Below, in pieces: positions 1 through 5,971 of a stretch of 6,251 nt of DNA. Under the pieces are notes generated by a model. The model searched no databases. It was not told where the DNA came from and saw nothing but the letters and a program-made list of their open reading frames with translations. The position numbers and the translations under genes were made by a program. The DNA comes from CAVPRW01 sp046727435 [NCBI: bacterium] (GTDB lineage: Bacteria; Tectomicrobia; Entotheonellia; J063): NCBI GenBank assembly GCA_046727435.1, contig JBKPCR010000146.1, positions 1-6,251 on the forward strand. The letters are read 5' to 3'. Positions within the stretch are counted from its first letter, which is position 1. Each line of letters begins with the position of its first letter.

Positions 1-2
1 CG

Positions 3-188
3 GATGCCTGGATCAATACTGCTATTCGCGATGAGAAAGACGGCGAGGTGGGCAAGGTGGGGTATGAGATCAACTTCAACCGATACTTCTACAAATACCA
101 GCCGCCCCGGCCGCTGGAGGAAATCGAAACCGATATCAAGACGCTGGAGAGGGAAATCCTGGAGATGTTGAGGGACGTGGCGGGATGA
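3..188 (+). CDS. hsdM: HsdM C-terminal fragment, type I RM N6-adenine DNA methyltransferase
   Basis: This is the last 61 codons of a gene cut by the left edge, ending at TGA 186-188. The tail contains GYEINFNRYFYKYQPPRPLEE followed by a charged helix (ETDIKTLEREILEML). I recognise this as the usual C-terminus of HsdM-type methyltransferases: the NFNRYFY segment closes the catalytic part, and the following helix packs against the HsdS coiled-coil linker in the M2S complex. The catalytic NPPF and SAM-binding motifs lie outside the window and cannot be checked. HsdM methylates adenine in the site chosen by HsdS. The call is supported by hsdS and hsdR downstream on the same strand. It is unusual that hsdS does not follow directly, because about 1.1 kb of TA genes intervene. 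Confidence 0.9.
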   Translation, partial: DAWINTAIRDEKDGEVGKVGYEINFNRYFYKYQPPRPLEEIETDIKTLEREILEMLRDVAG

Positions 189-222
189 GGAAGTCGTTCG
201 GCGTGCCATGACGAGAATGCGC

Positions 223-228
223 TATACT
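223..228 (+). promoter_or_regulatory. Possible -10 element (TATACT) upstream of the TA genes
   Basis: TATACT differs from the TATAAT consensus at one position and lies 29 bases before the ATG at 258, in the gap after hsdM. No good -35 was found: GTGCCA (203-208) matches TTGACA at four positions but leaves a spacer of only 14 bases. If real, this promoter would let the TA genes, and probably hsdS and hsdR behind them, be transcribed independently of hsdM. An antitoxin binding here to repress its own transcription would fit TA biology, but I see no clear operator palindrome. Confidence 0.35.
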
Positions 229-257
229 ATCCCATGAGTTTTTGTCACGGAGGTTGA

Positions 258-527
258 ATGATGGTACGCACATATAAAGCCCTACTCCGAGGCAATCGCC
301 TTGAGTGGCTTGAAGAGGCGCCAGAAGCACAGACGGATCAACCCCTGAGCGTGCAAGTAACCATTTTAGAGCAGGGCACTGCGGCAGAGGAAGTCTCGCG
401 CGGGCAAGCTATGGCCGCCCTGCTTGAGCAGCTTGCAGCTCGGGGCACACTTTCCGACATGGCAGACCCCGTGAAGTGGCAACGCGAACTTCGCCAGGAT
501 CGCCCACTGCCGGGACGCGAGAGATGA
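258..527 (+). CDS. Antitoxin-like small protein without an adjacent toxin
   Basis: This encodes 89 aa (88 if the second ATG at 261 is used). GGAGG at 249-253 lies 4 bases from the first ATG and 7 from the second, so ATG 261 is at least as likely. The protein starts with a beta-strand-like segment (RTYKALLRGNRLEWLEE), then a variable middle, a helix (SRGQAMAALLEQLAARG) and a tail (DPVKWQRELRQDRPLPGRE). I recognise this layout and tail from small antitoxin-like proteins usually followed at once by a PIN-domain (VapC-like) ribonuclease. Here no PIN gene follows: the next gene is another antitoxin-type protein at 573. The gene looks intact, with no internal stop. It may be an orphan antitoxin, a second partner of the VapC at 839, or a regulator. 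Family recall is from memory and biochemical function is inferred. Confidence 0.7.
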   Translation: MMVRTYKALLRGNRLEWLEEAPEAQTDQPLSVQVTILEQGTAAEEVSRGQAMAALLEQLAARGTLSDMADPVKWQRELRQDRPLPGRER

Positions 528-572
528 TGCGCAGCAATGTTCGGACGCGACTGTGTGTAAGGAGCACAACCT

Positions 573-839
573 ATGAAAAGTATTCAGGTGAAGAGTCGTA
601 TCAACGCCAACGGCATCCTTGAGTTGTGCGTGCCCACTGGTTTGCCGGAATCGGATGTTGAGGTGGTGATCGTGGTGCAACCAATCCCCGGCCCTGGCGA
701 GAAAAAATCTCCTGAAGAACTTGGCTGGCCCCCGGAGTTTTTCGAGCGCACCGCAGGCAGTCTTGCCGATGACCCTATTCAACGTTGGCCTCAAGATCCC
801 AGAGACGACGTAGGCCCTGCTCCTTCTCAGGAGCGCTGA
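573..839 (+). CDS. vapB: VapB-like antitoxin of the adjacent VapC
   Basis: This encodes 88 aa. The start ATG is set by AAGGAG at 559-564, 8 bases upstream. The N-terminus (residues 1-37) is beta-rich: MKSIQVKSRINANGILEL, then PTGLPESDVEVVIVVQP, a strand-turn-strand pattern like small DNA-binding or dimerising antitoxin domains. The C-terminal half contains SPEELGWPPEFFERTAG and a Pro/Asp-rich tail, the part expected to wrap around and block the toxin. The stop TGA 837-839 shares its A with the vapC ATG 839-841, which indicates translational coupling and supports the pairing. The role is to neutralise VapC and, with it, probably autorepress transcription. I recognise the type (VapB-like, beta-strand N-terminus, GWPPEFFE segment) but cannot assign the DNA-binding fold with certainty. 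Confidence 0.75.
   Translation: MKSIQVKSRINANGILELCVPTGLPESDVEVVIVVQPIPGPGEKKSPEELGWPPEFFERTAGSLADDPIQRWPQDPRDDVGPAPSQER
829..833 (+). promoter_or_regulatory. Ribosome binding site setting the vapC start
   Basis: AGGAG lies 5 bases before ATG 839, inside the end of the antitoxin gene. It selects 839 over the in-frame ATG at 785, which would add 18 Arg/Ser-rich residues that read through the antitoxin gene in another frame and do not belong to the PIN fold. Confidence 0.75.
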
Positions 840-1246
840 TGACTTACCTGCTGGACACCAATGTCTGCATCGCCTACCTGAACGGCCGTTCATCAAACGT
901 TGTGCAACGCGTTAGAGATGTGTCGCGCTCAGAGATTGCTGTTTGCTCTGTGGTCAAAGCGGAGCTGTTCTACGGCGCGATGCGGAGCCGTAACCCAGCC
1001 AGGACTCTGGCACAACAACGAGTCTTCTTGGATCAGTTCATCAGCCTTCCATTTGACGACCGCTCCGCAGAGTTCTACGCCAGTATTCGCGCCACCCTGG
1101 AGACCCGAGGTACTCCCATAGGCCCGAACGACCTTCTCATCGCTGCCATTGCGCGAGCACATAACCTGATCCTCGTGACCGCCAATGTCCGCGAGTTCGG
1201 CCGCGTTGAGGGGCTACAAATTGAGAACTGGGAGAATGATCAATGA
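839..1246 (+). CDS. vapC: VapC toxin, PIN-domain ribonuclease
   Basis: This encodes 135 aa, the normal length for a single-domain PIN toxin. The expected acidic residues are all visible: D6 in YLLDTN, E42 in VVKAELFYGA, and D98 in GTPIGPNDLLIAA, followed by the TxNxxxF signature (T114, N116, F120) in VTANVREF. VapC toxins are Mg2+-dependent ribonucleases that cut specific tRNAs or rRNA and stop translation when the antitoxin is degraded. The gene overlaps its antitoxin by one base (TGATG). It ends 17 bases before the hsdS start, so it is probably co-transcribed with hsdS and hsdR. There is no sign of inactivation. RNA specificity cannot be read from the sequence. Confidence 0.93.
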   Translation: MTYLLDTNVCIAYLNGRSSNVVQRVRDVSRSEIAVCSVVKAELFYGAMRSRNPARTLAQQRVFLDQFISLPFDDRSAEFYASIRATLETRGTPIGPNDLLIAAIARAHNLILVTANVREFGRVEGLQIENWENDQ

Positions 1247-1254
1247 AGAGGTAT

Positions 1255-1326
1255 GGATGAATAATGGACGACGGAATAGATGCCCAGCTGGATTCATCCC
1301 TCATTCCACAGCCTTCATCCTTGTCC
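1255..1326 (+). repeat. Degenerate CATCC-type repeat with an inverted pair, at the hsdS 5' end
   Basis: TTCATCCC (1293-1300), TCATTCC (1301-1307) and TTCATCC (1314-1320), followed by TTGTCC (1321-1326), form a run of near-identical units. Upstream, GGATGAAT (1255-1262) is the exact reverse complement of ATTCATCC (1292-1299), so the RNA could form an 8-bp stem with a 29-base loop. Translated, the segment gives Ser/Pro/Ile/Leu-rich text (SSLIPQPSSL on +). I recognise this type of text from intergenic CATCC/GGATG repeats that leak into predicted proteins in many environmental genomes. The stem would enclose the hsdS ATG at 1264. No target-site duplication or transposase is visible. Confidence 0.45.
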
Positions 1327-2684
1327 ACTCGTCGGTTTCGGCCCTATCCGGAGTATCAGAATTCAGGTGCGGAATGGATTGGAGAAATTCCTTCTCATTG
1401 GTCTACGAAGCGGCTGAAGAATCTTGTACACTTTCAGGGTGGTGGAACTCCCAGCAAAGAGACCTTGAGTACTGGTCCGGCAATCTTCCTTGGGTTTCTC
1501 CGAAGGACATGAAGACGCGGCTTATACTCGACACCGCCGACAAGATCACAGTCCAGGCGGTTGAGGAGAGCGCAACCAACCTCGTTGATCCCGGTGCTGT
1601 CCTTCTGGTCGTTCGCTCTGGTATCCTGAATCACTCGATCCCTGTTGCGATCGCGGGCACTACTGTGGCGCTCAACCAGGACCTAAAGGCGCTAATTCCG
1701 GGAGCAGAAGTCCTTCCCAAATACCTCTCATACGTTATTGATGGAAAGCAGTCCCCTCTGCTCGTCGAATGGAGGAAGGAGGGAGCGACAGTTGAGAGTC
1801 TTGAGTTGGACCTAATCGAAAATTCCCGTTTTCCGCTACCGCCAAAGTCTGAGCAGCATGTCATCGCCGAGTTTCTAGACCGGGAGACGGGGAAGATCGA
1901 TGCGCTTGTGGCGAAGAAGGAGCGGCTGATCGATCTGCTCCAGGAGAAGCGCACCGCGCTCATCACCCAGGCTGTTGCCAAGGGCCTCAACCCGGACGCC
2001 CCCATGAAGGATTCCGGCGTCGAGTGGCTAGGCGAGATCCCGGCTCATTGGACGTGCCTCGCTCTTTCACGAATTACGAAGTCCAAATGTGATGGGCCAT
2101 TCGGTGCCGGGCTAAAGTCTGAACACTACTGTGATAAGGGCGTCCGTGTAATTCGCCTGCAGAATATTGGATCTGGCACATTCCGTGGGGACGACGCTGC
2201 CTATATTGACCGTGACTACTACGAACATGAGCTAGGCGACCACGACGTTCTGCCGGGTGATGTCCTTATCGCTGGACTAGGAGATGATAATCACCCTGTA
2301 GGGAGAGCCTGCATCGCACCGTCGGATTTAGGGCTAGCGATGGTTAAGGCAGATTGCTTCAGATTTCGATTAGATTCATCACGAGTCTCGCCAATGTTTG
2401 CAGCTTATCAACTATCGAGCACCGCAAAGGACTCTGCAGGATGGCTTGCAACAGGTGCAACCCGTTCTCGTGTGAACCTTAGTGCGACTGCTTCCAAGAA
2501 GGTTGCCTTGCCATCGCTTGATGAACAGCAAGCAATAGTTGAGATATTAGACATCGAAAAAGCAAAGATTGACCCCCTAATCGCCAAAATCCGCGAAGGC
2601 ATCGACCGCCTCAAAGAATTCCGCGCCGCCCTCATCTCCGCCGCTGTGACGGGCAAAATCGACGTCCGGGAGGAAGTCGTATGA
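1264..2684 (+). pseudogene. hsdS: HsdS, type I RM specificity subunit, with a one-base frameshift
   Basis: The gene starts in one frame (1264-1467) and continues in another (1467-2681). Frame-corrected length is 473 aa, normal for HsdS. Order in corrected numbering: a Ser/Pro-rich start (1-25) over the repeat; YPEYQNSGAEWIGEIPSHW (28-46); target recognition domain 1 (about 47-190) with FQGGGTPSKETL, then EYWSGNLPWVSPKDMK; a conserved coiled-coil linker (about 191-241); SGVEWLGEIPAHW (251-263), repeating the first motif; domain 2 (about 264-416); and a second linker copy, LPSLDEQQAIVEIL onward (417-467). Domain 1 reads half of the DNA site and domain 2 the other half. The break is at TTG|AG, where one G seems missing (TTGGAGTACTGG would restore LEYW). 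Reading on in the first frame stops at TGA 1510-1512 after 82 residues. ATG 1264 has only a distant GAAGAGG (1245-1251); TGA 1258-1260 blocks an earlier in-frame start. Its stop overlaps the hsdR start. It may be a real loss of function or a sequence error. Confidence 0.88.
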
Positions 2685-5600
2685 GCCTTCAAATCTCCGA
2701 GCGCAGCTTTGAAGAGGCCATCGAGCGCGCACTACTCGCATACGGTCCTGATGCTTGTGCCGGAGACGCCACAATTATCAGCGAGACCCCACCGCCATAC
2801 GGCGAGGCACCCCCCGGCGGTTATCTTCGGCGCGACCCCAAGGAATACGACCGCAAGCGCTGTCTGCTCCCACGCGACGTGCTCGACTTCATCTATGCTA
2901 CCCAGCCCAGGGAATGGGAGAAGCTCAAACAGCATCACGGCGCCGAGGTGAAAGAGCGCTTTCTGGCGCGCCTGGCGGGCGAGGTGGGCAGGCGTTGCGT
3001 TCTGGACGTGCTGCGCCGCGGGATCAAGGACTCGGGTTGTCGATTCCGGCTTGCCTACTTTCGGCCAGCGAGTGGGCTCAACGCCGAGCTGCAGCGGCTC
3101 TATCAGGCGAACCTGTTTGCGGCGGTGCGACAACTGCGATACAGCGAAAAGAACGAAAACAGTCTCGACCTAGTGCTGTTCCTAAACGGCCTACCGCTGT
3201 TTACCGCCGAGCTCAAAAACCCGCTCACCGGCCAGAACGTCCAGGACGCCATGCGACAGTACCGCTTTGACCGAGACACCAAGGAGCCGCTGCTTGCCTT
3301 TCGGCGCTGCCTGGCGCACTTCGCGGTCGACCCGGACCTGATCTATGTCACTACCCGACTGGCCGGGGCGCAGACGCGTTTTTTGCCGTTTAACCAGGGT
3401 AAGTTCGGCGGCGCTGGCAATCCGCCCAAATCACCCACCGAGGGCGGCTATGCCACTGACTATCTGTGGAGCCGCATGTGGGCGCGGGACAGCGTGCTGA
3501 CTCTGCTCCAGCACTTTATCCACGAAGTCGAGGAAGAAGACGACCGCGGCCGCAAGACCGGTGTGCGCCAGCTCATCTTCCCACGCTATCACCAGCTCGA
3601 TGCCGTGCGCCGCCTGGTAGCCCATGCCCGCGCGCACGGGCCAGGCCAGCGCTACTTGATCCAGCACTCGGCCGGCTCAGGCAAGTCCAACTCTATCGCC
3701 TGGCTCGCGCACCAGCTCTCGGTGCTGCACAACGCCGCCGACCGCCGCGTCTTCGACTCCATCATCGTGGTCACCGATCGTCGGGTCCTCGACCGCCAAT
3801 TGCAGCGCACCGTGCGCCAGTTCGAGCAGACCGCCGGGGTGGTGGAGAACATTGACACCACGTCCAAGCAGCTCCAGCAAGCCCTCGAAGAAGGGAAAAC
3901 CATCATCGTCACCACGCTGCAAAAATTCCCGGTGATCGCCGCTGAGATCGGTGCGCTGCCCGGACAGCGTTTTGCGGTGATCGTGGACGAGGCGCACTCA
4001 TCGCAATCGGGCGAGAGCAGCAAGAGCCTGAAAGCGGTGCTCGCGTCGGGAAGCCTTGAAGAGGCCGAACAGGAAGAGGCTGCCGCCGAGACGCCCGAGG
4101 AGGAATTGGAACAGCTGGTATTGGCCGAAATGGCCAAGCGTGGGCCGCTCCCCAATCTCTCCACTTTCGCGTTTACGGCCACGCCGAAGCCGAAGACGCT
4201 GGAGCTCTTCGGCACCCGGCGTCCCAACGCCCAGTTCGAACCGTTCAGCCTGTACAGCATGCGCCAAGCCATCGAGGAAGGGTTTATTCTGGACGTGCTG
4301 GAACACTACACGACGTACAAGACCTACTGGAAGCTCCTGAAGACCATTGAGGACGACCCGCACTACGAGAGGGGCAAGGCCAGCTACCTGCTGCGATCGT
4401 TCGTCGATCTGCACGCGCACGCCATCCGCAAGAAACTGGAGATCATGGTGGAGCATTTTCACGGCCAGGTGGCGCACCACATCGGCAGCAAGGCCAAGGC
4501 CATGATCGTCACACGCTCGCGGCTGCACGCCGTGCGCTATAAGCTCGCGATCGACCAGCTTCTCAAGGAGCGAGGCTACGCCTACAAAACGCTGGTGGCC
4601 TTCTCAGGCACCGTGCACGATGGCGGCCAGGACTACACCGAGCCCGGTATGAACGGCTTGCCGGAGGTACAGACCGCGAAAGCGTTTGAACGGCCAGAGT
4701 ACCGCTTCCTGATCGTTGCCAATAAATTCCAGACCGGCTTCGATCAACCGCTGCTGCACACTATGTACGTGGATAAACAACTGGGCGGTGTCAATGCCGT
4801 GCAGACCCTATCGCGTCTGAATCGCATCCACCCAGACAAGACTGAGACCATGGTGCTCGACTTCGCCAACGAGGCCGATGCCATCCAAAACGCTTTTGCG
4901 CCCTACTACGAGAAAACCTTGCTCTCCGAGAGCACGGACCCCCACCTGCTCTATGACCTGGAGCGCCGATTACTCGACTTCCACGTCTACGACGAGGCCG
5001 ACATCGCCAGCTTCGCCGCGCTCTACTTCCGCCCCAAAGTCACCCAGGACCAACTTTATAGCGCTCTGGCGCCGAGCCTGGCGCGCTTTCAGGAGCTGCC
5101 AGAGGAAGAACAGGTGGACTTTCGTGGCCAGCTCACCGACTATGTTCGCCTCTACGCCTTTCTCGCCCAGATCCTCACCTTTGCCGATGCCGACCTCGAA
5201 AAGCTCTACGTCTTCGCCCGCTTGCTACGGCGCTACCTGCCCAGCGAGCGCGCTGAGCTGCCACGCGAGATCCAGCAAAATGTCGACATGGACTCCTATC
5301 GCGTCCAACCCATCCATCGCGGCGCGATTCCTCTCGAACGCGGCGCAGGGCCACTCGACCCACAGCGCTCCAAGGACCAGCATACCCCAGCTGCCGACGC
5401 CATCGAGCCACTGTCGCAGATCATCCATGACCTCAACGAGCGTTTTGGCACCGACTTTTCCGAAGAAGACAGAGTCGTCATCGCCCACCTGGTGCAGAAG
5501 CTCACCGGCGACCCGGCGCTGGCTACCAGCGTACAGGTCAACACCCCGGAAAACGCCCGCCTGACTTTTGATCACGTGGTCACGGATCATTTGCAGGACA

Positions 5601-5716
5601 TGGTCGACACCAACTTCAAGTTCTACAAGCGCGTCACCGACGATCAGGCTTTCGCCCGCTTTTTCCTCGACTGGCTGTTTGATCAAGTGCAAGCGCACCT
5701 CAAGAGCAGCGAGTAA
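2681..5716 (+). CDS. hsdR: HsdR, type I RM restriction/translocase subunit
   Basis: This encodes 1011 aa, a normal full length. Start ATG 2681 overlaps the hsdS stop (ATGA) and has GGGAGGA at 2668-2674. The N-terminal nuclease domain shows the PD-(D/E)xK set: D163 in SLDLVLF, then E177-x-K179 in TAELKNP. The motor domains follow: YHQLDAV (303-309); Walker A AGSGKS (331-336, K335); DEAH (436-439); motif III TAT (499-501); motif V-like ANKFQTGFDQP (680-690); and motif VI QTLSRLNR (708-715). An acidic stretch (about 459-477) sits between DEAH and TAT. The helical C-terminal region (about 750-1011), ending in a RFFLDWLFDQV segment, is the expected contact with the methylase core. HsdR uses ATP to pull DNA and cuts it far from the unmodified site. 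All key motifs are present, so the subunit itself looks functional. It depends on HsdS, which is frameshifted here. Confidence 0.97.
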   Translation: MSLQISERSFEEAIERALLAYGPDACAGDATIISETPPPYGEAPPGGYLRRDPKEYDRKRCLLPRDVLDFIYATQPREWEKLKQHHGAEVKERFLARLAGEVGRRCVLDVLRRGIKDSGCRFRLAYFRPASGLNAELQRLYQANLFAAVRQLRYSEKNENSLDLVLFLNGLPLFTAELKNPLTGQNVQDAMRQYRFDRDTKEPLLAFRRCLAHFAVDPDLIYVTTRLAGAQTRFLPFNQGKFGGAGNPPKSPTEGGYATDYLWSRMWARDSVLTLLQHFIHEVEEEDDRGRKTGVRQLIFPRYHQLDAVRRLVAHARAHGPGQRYLIQHSAGSGKSNSIAWLAHQLSVLHNAADRRVFDSIIVVTDRRVLDRQLQRTVRQFEQTAGVVENIDTTSKQLQQALEEGKTIIVTTLQKFPVIAAEIGALPGQRFAVIVDEAHSSQSGESSKSLKAVLASGSLEEAEQEEAAAETPEEELEQLVLAEMAKRGPLPNLSTFAFTATPKPKTLELFGTRRPNAQFEPFSLYSMRQAIEEGFILDVLEHYTTYKTYWKLLKTIEDDPHYERGKASYLLRSFVDLHAHAIRKKLEIMVEHFHGQVAHHIGSKAKAMIVTRSRLHAVRYKLAIDQLLKERGYAYKTLVAFSGTVHDGGQDYTEPGMNGLPEVQTAKAFERPEYRFLIVANKFQTGFDQPLLHTMYVDKQLGGVNAVQTLSRLNRIHPDKTETMVLDFANEADAIQNAFAPYYEKTLLSESTDPHLLYDLERRLLDFHVYDEADIASFAALYFRPKVTQDQLYSALAPSLARFQELPEEEQVDFRGQLTDYVRLYAFLAQILTFADADLEKLYVFARLLRRYLPSERAELPREIQQNVDMDSYRVQPIHRGAIPLERGAGPLDPQRSKDQHTPAADAIEPLSQIIHDLNERFGTDFSEEDRVVIAHLVQKLTGDPALATSVQVNTPENARLTFDHVVTDHLQDMVDTNFKFYKRVTDDQAFARFFLDWLFDQVQAHLKSSE

Positions 5717-5815
5717 TCGCCTGTTCTGAGGTTACGCCGCCGACCGGAACGTTTCCTTCTTGTTACCAAGGGAAGTTACGCTTCTCGGTGATATAGCTGG
5801 CCTGGAAGGGATAGG

Positions 5816-5968
5816 CTAGGTAGTTTTTGCTAGGATGATGCGGTAACGGTAATTCAAGACTTTTACAAAGTCTGTATCCCGTACAGACCTTCGCACAATC
5901 TCCACATCACGCACAGCCGGATTGATGCTGAGTAGTTCATCGATTTGGCGGAGATACTCCTCAATCAT
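5816..5968 (-). pseudogene. Truncated DUF6516/TumE-like toxin remnant
   Basis: The reading frame runs from ATG (5968-5966) to TAG (5818-5816), 50 codons. It contains MIEEYLRQIDELLSINP, then VEIVRRSVRDTD and NYRYRIILAK. From memory this matches the N-terminal third to half of DUF6516 proteins, annotated as TumE-family TA toxins. In those, the YRxR strand is followed by a DGSLLE-type turn and a longer HWQD/RWDNAPHHP region, usually about 100-130 aa in total. None of that later part is found here. One extra A in the AAAAA run (plus-strand ttttt 5824-5828) would extend the frame through YLAYPFQASYITEKRNFPW to TAA at 5765-5763, giving 68 aa. That would still be short. The start lies 3 bases after the upstream gene's stop, so the two are translationally linked. 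It may be a dead toxin or a short unrelated protein. Confidence 0.55.
5857..5888. repeat. Two overlapping, mutually exclusive hairpins
   Basis: AGACTTT (5857-5863) and AAAGTCT (5867-5873) make a perfect 7-bp stem with a TAC loop. GTCTGTA (5870-5876) and TACAGAC (5882-5888) make a second perfect 7-bp stem with a TCCCG loop. They share GTCT (5870-5873), so one RNA cannot hold both. They lie inside the small minus-strand frame (about codons 27-38). Neither is followed by a T run on its own strand that would make a simple terminator. Confidence 0.5.
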
Positions 5969-5971
5969 GCC

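Noticed and set aside
785-838. Upstream start for vapC at ATG 785
   Set aside because: It adds Arg-rich residues encoded in the antitoxin gene's other frame; ATG 839 has a proper ribosome site and matches the PIN-domain N-terminus.
366-896. 176-codon minus-strand frame across the antitoxin genes
   Set aside because: It is antisense to two convincing genes, has low-quality Cys/Arg/His-rich text, and no ribosome site or family resemblance was seen.
1185-1466. Treating 1185-2684 as one 499-aa open frame for HsdS
   Set aside because: The first 94 codons overlap vapC and read the true hsdS start in the wrong frame; HsdS motifs (EWIGEIPSHW, GGGTPSK) are in the 1264 frame, so the long frame is a chance join exposed by the frameshift.
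1461-1475. Programmed ribosomal frameshifting in hsdS
   Set aside because: There is no slippery heptamer and no evident downstream pseudoknot; a simple lost G explains the change.
3652-4528. Long minus-strand frames (206 and 176 codons) within hsdR
   Set aside because: They lie wholly antisense to conserved helicase motifs; G+C-rich coding DNA commonly gives such shadows.
4878-5564. 228-codon plus-strand frame in the hsdR C-terminal region
   Set aside because: Ser/Thr/Pro/Arg-rich composition typical of a +1 reading of a G+C-rich gene; hsdR is continuous through it.
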